This document shows, in pieces, positions 36,632 to 49,630 of a stretch of DNA of 64,000 nucleotides. Origin of the DNA: Archilochus colubris (taxonomy: Eukaryota; Chordata; Aves; Apodiformes; Trochilidae); assembly GCA_023079485.1 (NCBI GenBank), contig CM041085.1:29869121-29933120 (forward strand), in the 5' to 3' direction. Within the stretch, counting starts at the first letter, position 1. Every line of letters starts with the position of its first letter. Both the position numbers and the translations under genes were made by a program. Under the pieces are notes generated by a model. The model was not told the DNA's origin. It saw only the letters and a program-made list of their open reading frames with translations, and did not search any database.

Positions 36632-38180
36632 CCTCTGATTGGTATTGACTTAAACAGGAGTGCATTGTTCCAATGAAATAAGACTTTTTCTTTGGCATGT
36701 GGAATATTTCTATAATGCTTTTACTTCTTTCTGTTTTTTCTCTTGGGGCTGAAAATGTGTTGCCTTGCCAGATTAAAGAGTAAAGCTGCTAATCATTTTA
36801 AAAGACTTTATTATACTTGAGCATGCTTGGCTTGCTTTCTTGCATAATTTATTTTACTCTCAGGTTCCTTGAACAGGTAACTCTTTGGCTGGACTGTCAA
36901 TTATTCTACATAATACTAATTTGAGGGCTGGCTGTCCTTGGGAGGTGGATCTTCTGACTAATGCAAACACGTGTCCTATGAAATGCAAAGGAATAAATTA
37001 AAGGCTGCTGGTGACTTTTGTTTCTGCTGTGGGTTTTTTTTTTTTCAGTTTCTAGGTATGCTTTCAACCTCTTTTGTGCACAGCATCATTTTATGTCACT
37101 CCCTGTATGACAAGACTGTAGTAAAGAAATGAGATGTGGAAAATATTTTCTATGGTTGAGCTTTCATCTTTGCACATCAAACCTGACACCTTAATAGCTA
37201 ACTAACAGCCTTATTAACACAATGTTTCATAGTTTATTTTTAATCTCAAATGGTTATGTACTGTGTAGTTCAACCACTGGATTTTGTTTGACCAAGATCC
37301 AAGATTCTATATCTTGCTTTAGTATTAATACTGAATTATGAACATTATATTTACTTCTTACAGTTTTGTAAAGCAAGTGATTGGAGGGGACCTTATGCCA
37401 TTTGTTTTCCTACACATGCCATGATATTCACTGAACTGGTCAAGCTTTGGAGAAAGTATTTGTCTGGTGATACCCACTGCCTGTGGTGCCATGGAGATGT
37501 ATTCTAGAAGAATGACACAAATAAATAGCTGTAGTAGGAGATGCCAGCTCTCAGTGGGGATATTGGTTTTGCAGATAGTGAGGCATGCCTATCATATAAT
37601 GATAAAATAATCTTGGAAAAATGTAGGGAGCAGAGGAAATAAATAATCTGACTGGCATAGGCCATTTTAATGCTCAATACAAAACTGAGAATATTTCTTC
37701 AGGAAGTGTGGTGGTGGGTTTTTTCCCCTTCCAAATGTTTCTAACAGTCAAACACCTATAAATTATTTTTTAAAGGTAAATTTTCCAATCCAAAAGAAGT
37801 GTGGAAACTTTCCCTGGTTCCATAAAACAAACCTCAAAAAAAGCAAACTTCTAAAATAAGCTCTATGACTGCTGCTTGGTTGTTGATGAACTTGCTTTTC
37901 TACCCCCCCTTTATTAGCTATTGAACTAACTTATTTTTAACAAGGTTAACTTTTATCCTGAGAAGTTTGCTTTCTATGATTTTTATACAGCATTTATCTA
38001 GAGTTTAAAGTAGAATGTATGAAGGATGAGTAAGCCAAATATTTTTGGCCTTTTGTAGTCACGTTTTAAATAAAAAGTACTCGGTCCATTGTTACCAACA
38101 ACGGTTGATACAAAATGCAACTGCATTGTCTTTTCTTGCTAATTAATTCTAGAATGCTGATATTTTTTATGAACAAGGGT

Positions 38181-38214
38181 GGGGTTTTTTTGTTTGGGTT
38201 GTTTTTTTTTTTTT
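38181..38214. repeat. G4/T7 plus T13 tract
   Basis: GGGG, seven T, GTTTGGGTTG and a 13-base T run. Confidence 0.88.
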
Positions 38215-40131
38215 CTGTCAGGCTGTGCTGAGCTGACAGTAGCAGGCCATGTAGATAATAGGAGTAGATCCAGTTAAACTGAAGCGGCTGAGGAAAAGTT
38301 AAGCTTCTACTCGCTAGCTGTTTTCTGTATAGGTGAAGTGTTTCTCAAGCTTTGACCAAAGCTGTGATAAATTCTTAGCTACAGCATCAATATTTGAAAA
38401 CTACCTGCTGTTGTTGTAAGCACCTCCTCAATTTTTGTCTGGAAGAAATGATGATATAGCTTTCTCTTACAGTGTGATATAAGTTCAAATTGATTTCACT
38501 TATGGCTGGGTTAACATGGACTCTTTGATACAGCCTCTACTGTTTTCCTGACCATACTGAGAAGATGGTGTTGTGGGGTGTTATTTTTGGGTTGATACTT
38601 GTTGGGGTATGTATAACCAGGTATCTGGAGGGTGTTATGGTTGACCTGCCATCTGGCTCCCGTGCAGGTTAAGATACTTTTGGTCTCAGAGTCCTCACCT
38701 GTATTTCACAGCCCTCCCTCATGTCCCTGCAAGAGTGAATACACCCAGAGCTACTCAGGAGAGATTCCTGGAGTTATTCAGGTTATTGCAGGAGAGGTGG
38801 GTGGCCATGGATGTTGTAGGACATCTGCAGTGCTAACTGTATTTATTTGATTGTGCACTTGCAGTTTTCTGCATTGCCATTTATTTCCAGATGGTGATGT
38901 GCGTGGGGAAATCTTCAACATAAAAGTGGCCTAATTTTACTGGCATAGGAACAATTTGAAAGAAACAATGATCTGATCATATGGAGGAACTTCCCCTGGT
39001 CACAGAAGCCCCTGGCTACTGAGAGCCTTGCAGCTGAGGTCATCCCTCAGAAGATGAGGGAAGGAAAGCAGTGTATGGGACAGAGCCTCCTGTGTGAGAA
39101 ATGTCACTCTCTTCTTGGAGAACATTGCTGTGCCTCCTCTTTGTTTGCTGTAGCCTGATCTGTCTCTTTCCCCCTGCCCCCAGGCCTCACATACTTATGC
39201 GAGTTGTGACTTCAAGCCAAATTTTACACGGTAAAGACAGTTTGACATGTTTGCAGTTAGATACCTCTGTTGTTGTGAGGCTCCAGAACAATTAGGCTTT
39301 TGTAGCTGTAGACCCAGCTAGCTGGGGATCACTCGCCTGCTTCGGTGTCTTTATTGCACTCCAGGTTTGGTTATTCCCTTCCTCAGTAGCTCATGGATAT
39401 CACTTATTCTGGCTCCTGTTATATAATGAAATACCCTGATTTACATTAGTAAAACTTTTGGGCTTATTTATTATATTTAAGTATGGTTGGGAGAAGAAGG
39501 GAGAAGTACTAATTTATTAATAGTTAGCAATTAATTGTGGGGGCCTGGTATTCTTTTTTTAGAGCTATCTTGCTTACCCAGGGAGATTTTGACAAGGTCA
39601 GTCAGTCAATTTAACTGTGTGTGCTGGGAGCTGCAAACCATGGCTGGATTATACAGACAATTAGGGGTAACAGAGCACTAAAAGTTTCTGGTTTGGTAAC
39701 ATTTATATAATTTTTTAATAAATCCTTACTTTCTTTTTAAGTACTCTCAAATGGATGAAATCCTATTCAATAGATACAATAGGTTTGGGTTAATATAACA
39801 TGAATAAACTTTTATTTTTATGTGGTTTCAAAAATATTTGTAAGGAGTATTCGTTAACTAGCTCAGAAAATTACATTGAATTACCACTGTCTTCAGAGTT
39901 TAGTCAAAATTTTATCTAAATGTGACCCATAATGCTTTATTAGCAAAAGGTGACTATTCTAAATATATCTATTTGTGAGTAGAAACACAGTAAAAAGTTG
40001 CACAACCAGTTTATACTGCTGCAGTATTAAAATTACTTAGTCATTATTGCCAAGATCAATTAATGTATATTTAAAAAAGTGAAGCAGTGGAGCTGGCATC
40101 TCTGTTCATGTGTTTAGATCATGTTTTCATG

Positions 40132-40302
40132 TTTTTTTTTTTTTTATCCTGTCTTACACTTTCTTAGAGCGGATTATTGGTTCATTTTTGTTTGGTTGGT
40201 TGTTTTTTTTGTTTGTTTGGTTTTTTGTTTTTTTATTTGTTTTGTTTTTGTTGTTCTGGTTTTGTTGCTATTGTTGTTGGTTTTGTTTATGGTGGTTTTT
40301 TG
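40132..40302. repeat. T-run and extended GTTT-rich tract
   Basis: A T14 run (40132-40145) is followed, after about 35 ordinary bases, by roughly 120 bases made almost wholly of G and T with GTTT, GTTG and T-runs. All three forward frames stay open here and give Phe/Val/Cys/Leu-rich peptides. That reflects the composition, not membrane proteins. Confidence 0.9.
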
Positions 40303-41050
40303 TCCCTCCTTCCTCCTCCCAGGAACTCCACCCGGTCTTTTCATGTTCACACAGTCAGCCCCGTTTATTTGTCATTAAGTTCTGTTTGGTCTTAACCAAA
40401 CATCAGGAAGTAAAAAATCTGAATGTTGTGGCATAATGTCTCGGAAAGCAACACTGGTAAATGTTAAAATCATAGACCCAAAGTTGATTGTAACATTTTA
40501 GGTTACAGGGTAGTAGGTGATACAAGGTAAATTTATGTAGCGTGTACCTAGACATTGTTACTAGTGTTAACTGGCCCAACTAGGGATGTAAGGTTGTTTA
40601 TTTATTAAGAGAAATTTATTCTAACTCAGAGGAAGGGGCAGAGATTGACCAGTGGGTCAGTTGCTCTTTTCCTTTAATTCTTTAAAGCTTTTCTTTGAGT
40701 TACCAGCAGTCTTTTGTATAAGTATCTGTATAGGAAAAGCCTCATTTTAGATGGAAAGTTATGTCGACTTTAATAATTCTTGTGTCCTCATACCTTCCAC
40801 TTCTTCCTGGGATCCCATGTTTACAGCACTAGAGATTCCCTCTTTTGAGGATCATGCCTCTCTGTACACTGTCTAGCACAAGATGAAGACAAAGTACAGA
40901 GCACTGGTTAAAACGCAGGTTGAAATTTGTCATGTTTTTTTATTAAGTAAAAGAACCTGACAAAAGGCTGTTGTCCAACAGATGCTACTAGATGAGTTGC
41001 AGTTTTGAGTGATGCTTGTGTACAGCTTGTCAGCAAGTATTCAAAAATAG

Positions 41051-41235
41051 TGTTTGGTGGTGGTTTTTTCCCTTTTTTTGGGGTGGTTTTTTTTGTTTGT
41101 GGTTGTTGGGTTTTTTTGTTTTTGTTTTTTTATTTTTGGTCTTTTTGTTTGGTTGGTTTGGGGTTTTTTTTGTTTGTTTGTTGTTGTTTTTCTTATTTTT
41201 GAGGCGGGGTTGGGGTTGTGTTGGTGGTGTTTGTT
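41051..41235. repeat. Long G/T-rich low-complexity tract
   Basis: About 185 bases nearly free of A and C: GGTGG blocks, T-runs up to eight, and GTTT units. It is the largest such tract in the window. The apparent Phe/Trp/Gly-rich (forward) and Lys/Asn/Gln-rich (reverse) open frames are artefacts. Confidence 0.92.
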
Positions 41236-41987
41236 CTTTCCTTTTGATTTCTTAAATCTAAACCTGGAATCTGGAATGACTGGATTCAGCCATGGTCTGG
41301 CAGGTGAGTTCTTTCTAAGCAAGTCAAACAGATGATGACCAGTGACCTAGAGACTGCAGAAGAGGCATCGAGACTGCTCAGTCTTTGGTCTGCTGCATTG
41401 TCTTAGGATAAGATTTTCACTTACAAGAAAGCTTCACACAGAAGGTATGTTAGTGATTTAGTTCAAACAGTGCCTTTGCATATTAAGTGGAAAAAGCTGA
41501 TTACAGTTGTCTGTTTTCTATAAAAGCGATGACATTGGTCTTAATTTGTACCTTGCATTTCCCTAACAACTTTACAGTCAGGTCTGATCTCCAGAAAGGG
41601 TTGGTATTTCTGCAGTGTCTCCTTGCTCTGTCTTGTGTATACCCAAATATGTAAGTCCTGCCAAGAAGAGGAGGTAGGGAGGTACTGATGTTTTCAAAGC
41701 TCGTTTGAGGAGAGGAAAAAAAAAGGGTGAGCAGCAGTTAATGCAGCTGAGGCCATTGCAGTAACCTTTCAGATATTTATGGTAGTTCCTTAGAACACAG
41801 CTTCTTGTGGTCATGGGATTGCTCATAGATCTTGGTGTATTTGTCCACAGGACTTCAGGAAGAGAGAGGAAATTAAAATAAAAATGTTGTTTGACTGGAT
41901 CTCTTTCTGATGTTAGGGTGTACAGTGAGTTACCAGAGTGAGATGACTTCTGAGTCTGAGGCTCTTGATTGGGTCTTTTCTTTTTCC

Positions 41988-42007
41988 TTTTTTTTTTTTT
42001 TTTTTTT
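41988..42007. repeat. T20 homopolymer
   Basis: Twenty T in a row, preceded by TTTTCTTTTTCC. Confidence 0.93.
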
Positions 42008-43633
42008 AACAAGGAAATTGCAGGGTACAAGCAGTAACGTATCATGGTTTGGAGGACCTGCATCATGTACACAAAATCAGCCTGATCTGTTTTACTGGCT
42101 TTAAACACTCATTACCTATTAAGATATAGATTTATTATTTTGTGAAATGTAAATAATTTTCAGCAAACATGACACATGCTGGACAAACCCAAGCATCTGT
42201 GTTTGATTTGGTGAGATCAAGTCACTGACCTCTAACTTTGGTCTACACGCATGCATTCAGTATCTGTCTGAATTATAATATTGTATCAGTGCTGAGTTAA
42301 GGTAGGTTTTTTACATAATGCTCTGATATCCTTTTACATGAAGACAGTTCTTTGTCACTACAATGACAATCTAATTTTTTGGGGCTTTCTTTGCAAGCAA
42401 AGCATCTAGTGTGCTGTTGCAATCAAAGCTCTGTGGCATAAATGTGATCTTATCTTGCTTCTTGATCAAAGGAAGGAACTCAATTTAAAACTTAATTGGT
42501 GCTCATCAAGGGCTAAGGCTTCTGCTAAAGCAAGTGTTGGTACATGCTCCTAGACTAATGATCCTGATGTCTCTGTCTTGTGTATGCAAAATGAATGTTG
42601 CTTAGGTTGCTATATTTTTATCATGAATATCTTTCCTTATCTCAGTCTTGTATTACTGAAATTAAATTTTCTAGATGAATGCTTTATGAAAAATCTTTGC
42701 AATATGCCAATAGTGTCATCAAATAAAAGGTATCTTGTCTGATAAAGATGCTTTCCTAGCTGTAACAAAAGGAAAAGCAATTGCCCCCCTTGGTTATATT
42801 GGGAGTTTGCTGAGCCAGTGATGCAGACTGGTTGGGCTTTCCATCTTTAGTAGCTTGTAAAAGACCCTTATCAAATAAGGGGATTTTTGCTTTCTGTTTG
42901 TTGTAATATTACTGCTAGTACCAGTTCTAAAGATGCTTTGTTCTGAGCTGCAAGTCTTGGCAGTACATTTTTTCTCCTCCTAAAGTAGCATTATGAAAAC
43001 TTTGCTGAGATGAGCAAAAGGCAACCCTCTGGTGACAGGTAGGCATGTAAATAGAAAAATGAAAGTCTACCAGCCTCTTTCATCTGGACAGCAATATCTT
43101 CAGCAGCCTTTTCAGTGCCTTGAAAATTTAATTTTGAGTTGGCAGCTATCCCACTGTTCAGCAGGCAGAATACTGTACCTGTGGTATAGTACCTGTAAGA
43201 TACCTGTGCTGAGTCTGCTTGGCTGTGGGAGTGAGGAAGGAACCAATAAGGGATGGAGACTTTCCCCACCACCCTCTCCTACTTACGACTTCCCCTGAGG
43301 AAGGAGGGCTACAAGAACAAGTTCAGACATGTCTAAAGAATGTGGACTGAAAAGCATGTACAGGGAACAGAGGATGGAGCTGTGCCTGGAGGGTACTGTA
43401 GAGTAGAAGTGAGAACCTAGTAAAATGTATATACCTACTCTGACATGAGTGTGGATTCTTGCAGTTTGTATTCTGTTAGCTTCTCCAAACAGAATTTTAA
43501 AAGGATTATGGCAAAATATAAAATTTAGTTGTTGGCATTCCTAATACAAGCTGTAATGGAATCTTTGGAAGAAAGAGGAGAGAAGATAAATATGCTATAA
43601 ATTTTGTGTGCTCGTTGTATTTGTGGTATTCCA

Positions 43634-43691
43634 TGAAGTATTTGGACTTAATCCATATTAAAAATTATAATTTTTAACTATGAATACTTCA
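43634..43691. repeat. AT-rich inverted repeat with a perfect 20-bp palindromic core
   Basis: The outer arms TGAAGTATT (43634-43642) and AATACTTCA (43683-43691) are exact reverse complements. Between them is the self-complementary core TTAAAAATTATAATTTTTAA (43658-43677), flanked by CATA and, after one extra C, TATG. The whole block could fold into a hairpin or cruciform. No terminal duplication or transposon family is recognised. Confidence 0.85.
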
Positions 43692-43834
43692 CACTATTTC
43701 AGACAATAATAGTAGATAAATAAATCCATATGTGATTGAAGTAAAAACTTGGAAATCAAGCCTGCCAAGAAACCTTTTTATTTTTTGCTGGTTTTGGTGG
43801 TATTTCACAATAACATAAGCAACATTACTGTGTT

Positions 43835-43859
43835 AAAAAAAAAAAAAAAAAAAAAAAAA
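43835..43859. repeat. A25 homopolymer
   Basis: Twenty-five A in a row. The 200 bases upstream show no recognisable mRNA-derived sequence, so there is no support for a processed pseudogene. Confidence 0.95.
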
Positions 43860-46289
43860 GTTGAGAACATGATTTTCCCTCAGTTATGATTAGGATTTAA
43901 TAGTAATCCTGGAAAAATGTGTAATGTTGGCATTTGACTGAGAATGAGATTCACTGCTTATTTGGGAGGGTAGGTGTGGGTTTGATGCAGCAGTGCCAAA
44001 GCTGGAGCATTAAAATGGACTTAAATGGATGTTTCCATAAGTACTTCCATAGCAGGTACTCACTGGCAGGGGGGGATCTTATTTTTACAGTTGCTTTTAT
44101 AATAGTTTCATGCTTATTACATGTTTTGCTGCTAACTATTTTATTAGAGTATGTGCTCGGGAGTGATGCTGACTGGTAGGATTCTGGCTAGTTGTGGTAT
44201 TTTATTCAGATTTTAAAAGTATCAAGAGAAGATGACTACAGTAGAACCTTGAGAAACCAAGTCTCTAGGGGCTGACAAATTGTCCACTTTGTGCCTTGTG
44301 CAGTTCTCATCTTGATTAAACCTTAACACATGATTATTACCGTGTCCCTGGTTCTGTTCAATCTTTATTCTTTCAGCATCCTTCTCAGTAGGAATTTGCT
44401 GTTATTTTAATTTTAAAGATAGGGACTTAACGCTGTGAGGAATTTGGGGTGTGCCTATCTTACACAGTGCAGATCCACCTAACCTTAATAAGGTTATCTG
44501 TGTAGTGGAAATAGTGTTCACATGATTGCCTTGGCTATTTTCATCCCCTAGTGCAGTTACAATGCTTATAAAGTGAGACATCTGGGCTACTCCTGGTGTC
44601 CCTTTATGGCTCTCATTTTGTGGAGCACATGGTGAGAAAAAGTGATTTGCTTCTGTTGTACTGTGGGTGGCATTCAAATTGGGACTAAGGTGTGACTTAT
44701 GTAGATGTCTATATTGCTGGTATAGTCACTGGAGCCTGGGAAGAGTGGCTCAGCAGCTCTTTTGTTCTGTATCTATTCTGGGGTCAGTTGAATCAAGCTA
44801 TGGGCCCGGTAGAGTAGGTCTGTGAGTTTTAAGTATGTCAGTCTCCAACTGGGTCCATTCCATCAGGCTTGGAGTGGATGAAGGTAACTTGTAGGCCCTG
44901 GTACAGTCTTGTAGTTACAGGATCCTCTCTCTACTGATCACCTGGGAAGGGTTGCATTGCAGCAAGGTGCAACAAATGAGGGGACTTGTCCATTTAAAAA
45001 TTATGTGTGTGCTTGCTTAAGAACATGGAGCATGGATGCACCTTAGGGTTATTGAAGTACTACTGATCAATAGGCATGTGATGTACCAAAGAATTGTTGA
45101 ATGCAGTGAGTGTCATCTGTATGTGGGAGAGCTGTAATTACACCTCATGCTACTCGGCATTTGATGAAAAATTTTGTACTTTTAAACACAGTTCTCAAAC
45201 TATTGCATGTGAAAATAATAACAGATGCATGTGTAGTACTAGTAACTGACCTTTCTGCTTTGTCTAGCCTCAGTGCAGTGTCTTTAATTGGTGAGCTACC
45301 TTGTAATAGTGCACAGGATGGGCAGCACCGTGTGTTACTGCATGAAAAGGCAGCATCTAACAAGTGTAATTGGATCAGGCCTAGTTGATACTTTTTAGAT
45401 CTTTCTAGTATAACTAGGAAAACTTAGAGGAGCCTTCTAGAGCTGTTCTGGATTCTTTTTTGCAGCACAAGCCCTCCTATCTTGTGCTAGTCCTAATGGC
45501 AAAACCTGTAGGAAAATTTTCCATTGATGCTGTTGGAACCAAACCTTTGTAGCAGATACTCTTGGCTGTTCTGGGAGGCCGTTTAGTATTTTGTCATCTT
45601 AGACCACATCACAGTGCCTGGGGTCTAAGATAGTGAACATCTTTAGTGTATAAAATTGCCTCTTGAAACCAGCCAGTTGACAGCAGGACAGTGCTATGTG
45701 GCCGTGGTACCTTGAGTAACACTGTATGCCAGCTTTTACTGCAGGAAGCTTTTACTGGCTTCTCAGGGCAAGATATCTGGAGAGTAATTCTAGCTTCCAG
45801 TAGTCAGCCCTGAACTAGACTTGTTTGGAGACTTCTGTTGAGCTGCTGTTAACAGAAGGATTAATTTCCCAGACTGTCAGCTTGTACATATGTTTATAGC
45901 TCTGCTGAAATCAACTTGGCTTGGTTGCTGTAGAATACTGAATAGACTGTGTGGTTTCTACCCCATGTATAATTGAGCATGATGCATGTAATTTTATTGT
46001 CCAGTATCATCCTCATTTCTCTAAGGATTAACAATATGTTGAAATGGTAGTTGGAAACTTAGTTAATTATCTCTTGTGACTTTACTGAGATATATTTTCT
46101 TCTTTGATATTCCCCACTCTCACTGGGTGTTTTCAAAAAATCTGTTAACTTTTGAAAACTAGTTTTCAATTAAGATTTAAACTGGTTTTATTCTGCCTGT
46201 AGCATCATCCTAGCAGCTTTGTTAGCCATCTATATTTAAGGGCCCTTCCTACAGATGTGTCTGGCATTTAGGAATCATACACAAAACAT

Positions 46290-46442
46290 ACCAAAAAACA
46301 ACCAACCCTCCCTCCCCCCCCCCCCACAAAACAAACAAACAAACCCCAAACCAAACCAAAAAACAAACCAAAATACAAAAAATCCAAACCCTAAAACAAC
46401 AAAAAATGTCCAACCAAAATTCCACAACAACAAAAAAATTCC
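46290..46442. repeat. A/C-rich low-complexity tract with C12
   Basis: CCAAAAAACAACC, then CCCTCCCT and a 12-base C run (46314-46325), then repeated CAAA, CCAAA and ACAAAC units for over 100 bases. The G/T strand is the complement here, opposite to most tracts of this type in the window. Confidence 0.92.
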
Positions 46443-48770
46443 CAATTCATCTGAAATGATGTGAAAAAGAAGCAAATTGAATTGACTGGCTTGCTCTCTA
46501 ATCCTTGTTGGTGATGTACTATGCCTTAAAAATATCTGGAAGACTTGTCTGAAGCTTCAGTAGAGAGTTAGAAATAACTTGTCACCATCCTAATAAGAGG
46601 GGTGGAATATCTGCTCATACTCTTGCATCTTCATAATCCCAGGAAATACTGTATAAGGGTGTCAGATGGAGTGGCTGACATAGATGTAGGGCTCTTTCTT
46701 GCCTTCCTCTGCTCAACTTTACATCTGAGAGGAAGGTAGGACTCCTGGGAAAGTTGGTGGAACTTTGGACTTGTGTGTGATTCAGACAGAGCCCCCAGTC
46801 AGCTTTGCTGCTGTTGAGAGCCTTTGGCTTTCTTACAGTTGAGGTGAACTTGAACTCTGGTGAGGTCTCTGCTATTTTAGGGAGCAGCAGCATCACACAT
46901 AACCAGGGCTGTAAGATAATATGGAATAATGAAAATGTGTCAGGCAGTTAATTGTTTAAAGCTATTGCTTTACACGTTTAAAACAATTATAAAAATAAGG
47001 GGAAGATGAGAGATTTGAATGACTGCTTAACTGATAAACTTTCTTCTTGACAGTCTGTTCAAAGGAAGTTGAGGTGCTTCAGTGATATGCTCTAAAATGT
47101 ATACTGAATTGGGTGCCTCAAGGCAAGTCTCTTCTGGCACATGGGGACAATTTTATCAGCTTATTGTATTGCTCTGAATTTTTTTGTTGTGTAGGATGTT
47201 TTTCTTCGTTTGTTTTGTTTTGTTTTCTAGCTAGGTGTCCTAACCATATTGGTTGTCTTCCTTAAAGCGGTCAGCTGGGATGGCATCAACCTTTTCAGCC
47301 TTTGGCTAGTGAAGGGTGGTGGCTAGTGCAGTGAAACTGTCACCTGTCCAACCGAATGGAGTGTCATTCCTCATCTTATGTTCCTCTGTCTCAGTTTTAA
47401 GTTACCTGTGGACAGGAACTGGGTTTTTGTTCTTGGGTCTCTTTGCATGTCCTGGCTCATGGGAGAGACTCCAGTGCACTATCTAAAATAATTCAAACAA
47501 TAATTTTTAAGAAGCTAAGGTTCCTGATGTAAATGTGGGGATTTTTAACATGAAGTAATATGTGCATCCAAGTAATGATATTGTTTCCTAGGAGGACCCA
47601 GTAGTGACTGCTGGAGATGTGTCCATGATGGATAGAGATATGCACCGTCAGCATTTTTTTTATTAATGTCATTCAGGTTGCTATGACATATTAGTATGAT
47701 TAGCAGGTGATGATGGCTGACAATTCTCATGTGCCTGTGCCTCCTTGGTGACCGTGAGATGGTAAGGTTCTAGTCACAAACGTTTCACAACAGAGTAGGA
47801 GGCTGTCATCTGGCTATCTGGCAACTGCATCAGCAAACTGCTCCCTGACTAGCTCATGGGTGTAACAATAATAACAGCCTTCACAAGGGTTCCTACACAA
47901 AGGAGATGCAGATGTGAGTAATGGACCTTGCTGCAATCAGCCAAAACAGTTCCACATGGTGGTGCGAGGAGGCAGCCAAACAAAAATAAAGGGATCACCT
48001 CATTTCTTCTTGGGACCTAAGAGGCAGGCAGGCAGGTAGTTTTGCAATGTTACCTTTTGTTTCCACTGTGGGAACAGGTATCAGAGTGTTACTACTAGAG
48101 TTCAAGAAAAGGAGCTCTTGTGACTAATGAACTACCCCTTCAACCACAAAGACCTTGAAACTTTTCAATGCCAAGCTCTTAATTGCATGCTTGAAGTGAA
48201 GGCCCTAGGGTGTGGGGGTTTATTGGTCTGTGGTAACCACACAAAATTATCAGTCACACAAGTGTCACGGGCTAGATACAAATATGTACAGTGTCCTGTT
48301 ACTGCACTTAGAAATTGGAATGACTCTGGCCTTGACCTCCAGAAGGGTAGTGTGTATGTTTTTAGGGTCAGCAAAGGCCTTTTTTTGTACTTTCCATGGA
48401 GTATAAAAGTGACTCTTGATGGAAAGGTGTTGACCTAGTTTCCCTGCAGAAGGGGCCAAACCTGTTAAAGCCGACAAGCCAAGAAAGCAGCCACCTTAGG
48501 AAGTGTGCTCCAAAGGGCACAGTGCTTTCGTGTTGTCTTGTTTTCCATGGATAATTACTGTGATTAATATTAATATTGCTAGTGACTGAATTCTGTGTTT
48601 ATGTTTGCTTCCATCCATTTTATTCCTTTGGAAGAGTATCCATTCTGTTGTGAAGAAGTTGTTAGCCACAATAAATCAGATGAGTAGAGGCTTGGTGATG
48701 AGATATATGAGCTGATGAAAGTCCAGCTCTGGGTAAAATGGGCAGAAGTTTTGATTTTAATTTTGTCTTC

Positions 48771-48789
48771 TTATTTATTTATTTATTTA
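48771..48789. repeat. ATTT microsatellite
   Basis: About five TTAT/ATTT units. Confidence 0.88.
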
Positions 48790-49439
48790 CTTTCCCCTTC
48801 TGAGTGGAAGGTGTTGGTTGTATTTTTTTTAAGTGAGGTTATTGCTTTGCCAAGGAGTACTGCAATGCAATTGACTCTATAGTCTTCCTTTGCTGGAGGT
48901 TTTGATGTGGAGCTGGAGAGTGAGGCTGGTATGGGATCTGCCTTGTCCCTGAATTTCCTTTCTAGGTCCAGCCAGTTCTCTATGTAGAAACAAGGTGTGA
49001 ATTGCTACTTTCAGCTCTGGTCTGCAAGTAAGGGTGTGGTTTTGGTGGCTATGGCTTGTATTCCAGCATCTTTCACCAGGATTAGTGTGTGTGTGGGAGC
49101 AGGGGAAACAGTTGTTGAAGTTAAGTGTCTGCAGACCAAGAGGTTGATGACTGTTTCACATCTATTAGACTAAAAAACACTGTGGGTAAAATAAATGTCT
49201 GTCTTATTTCATGTGAGCAGGATGGAACATCTAGAGAAAGAAACCTGGTGACTTCTGTGTTACCCTTTTTCATATATGGTCACAATGCTCTTCTGTGGAT
49301 TCCTTGCTTTTGAGATCTTGCTAGTTCTGTCAATTTGAAATAAGCACTAAGAAGGGAAAATAATTGAAAATGCTTACTGTAGTTGAAACAGTGTAATTGC
49401 TTAAAAGTCAGTGAAATAATCTCTGGGAGGAGAGATGGT

Positions 49440-49630
49440 CCCAACAATGAGCATCCTCACCTGTGCTGAGTATGGGGACGACCACTTCCTATGTGCTGCT
49501 GGCTGCACTATTTCTGTTGCAGGCCAGGATGCTGTTGGCCTTCTTGGCCACCTGGGCACTCTGCTGGCTTATATTCATCTGGCTGTTGACCAGCACCCTG
49601 AGGTCCTCTTCCTCTGGCCAGCTTCTGAAC
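49440..49630 (-). mobile_element. CR1 LINE ORF2 fragment, reverse orientation
   Basis: The + strand reads CAGGCCAGGATGCTGTTGGC, then CTTCTTGGCCACCTGGGCAC, then TCTGCTGGCTTATATTCATC, then GCTGTTGACCAGCACCCTGA and GGTCCTCTTCCTCTGGCCAG. This is the complement of the CR1 ORF2 stretch that encodes the same conserved block seen in the 11078 copy (SQQCA.., ASRILG..) and sequence upstream of it. Both ends are truncated, the 3' UTR is absent, and the coding frame is not intact. Confidence 0.85.

Larger units (their letters stand above)
35600..49439. other. Intron 1, proximal part
   Basis: The first ~500 bases keep scattered CpG, then composition drops to AT-rich. No exon, RNA gene or well-preserved mobile element is seen. 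Contents are simple tracts at 36615-36631, 38181-38214, 40132-40145, 40180-40302, 41051-41235, 41988-42007, 43835-43859, 46290-46442 and 48771-48789, plus the inverted repeat at 43634-43691. Confidence 0.6.

Noticed and set aside
37376..37425. GATTGGAGGGGACCTTATGCC considered as a decayed reverse CR1 end
   Set aside because: Only about 15 bases resemble the CR1 end; the diagnostic TCATAGAATCATAGAA start and the ATC-AGTCCAACC block are missing.
41041..41335. Overlapping Phe/Trp/Gly-rich and Lys/Asn-rich open frames
   Set aside because: Direct products of the G/T-rich tract; all frames are open because A- and C-containing stop codons cannot form. Not membrane proteins.
43600..43859. A25 run considered as the tail of a processed pseudogene or retrocopy
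   Set aside because: Upstream 200 bases contain no recognisable mRNA, no polyadenylation signal at the right distance, and no flanking duplication.
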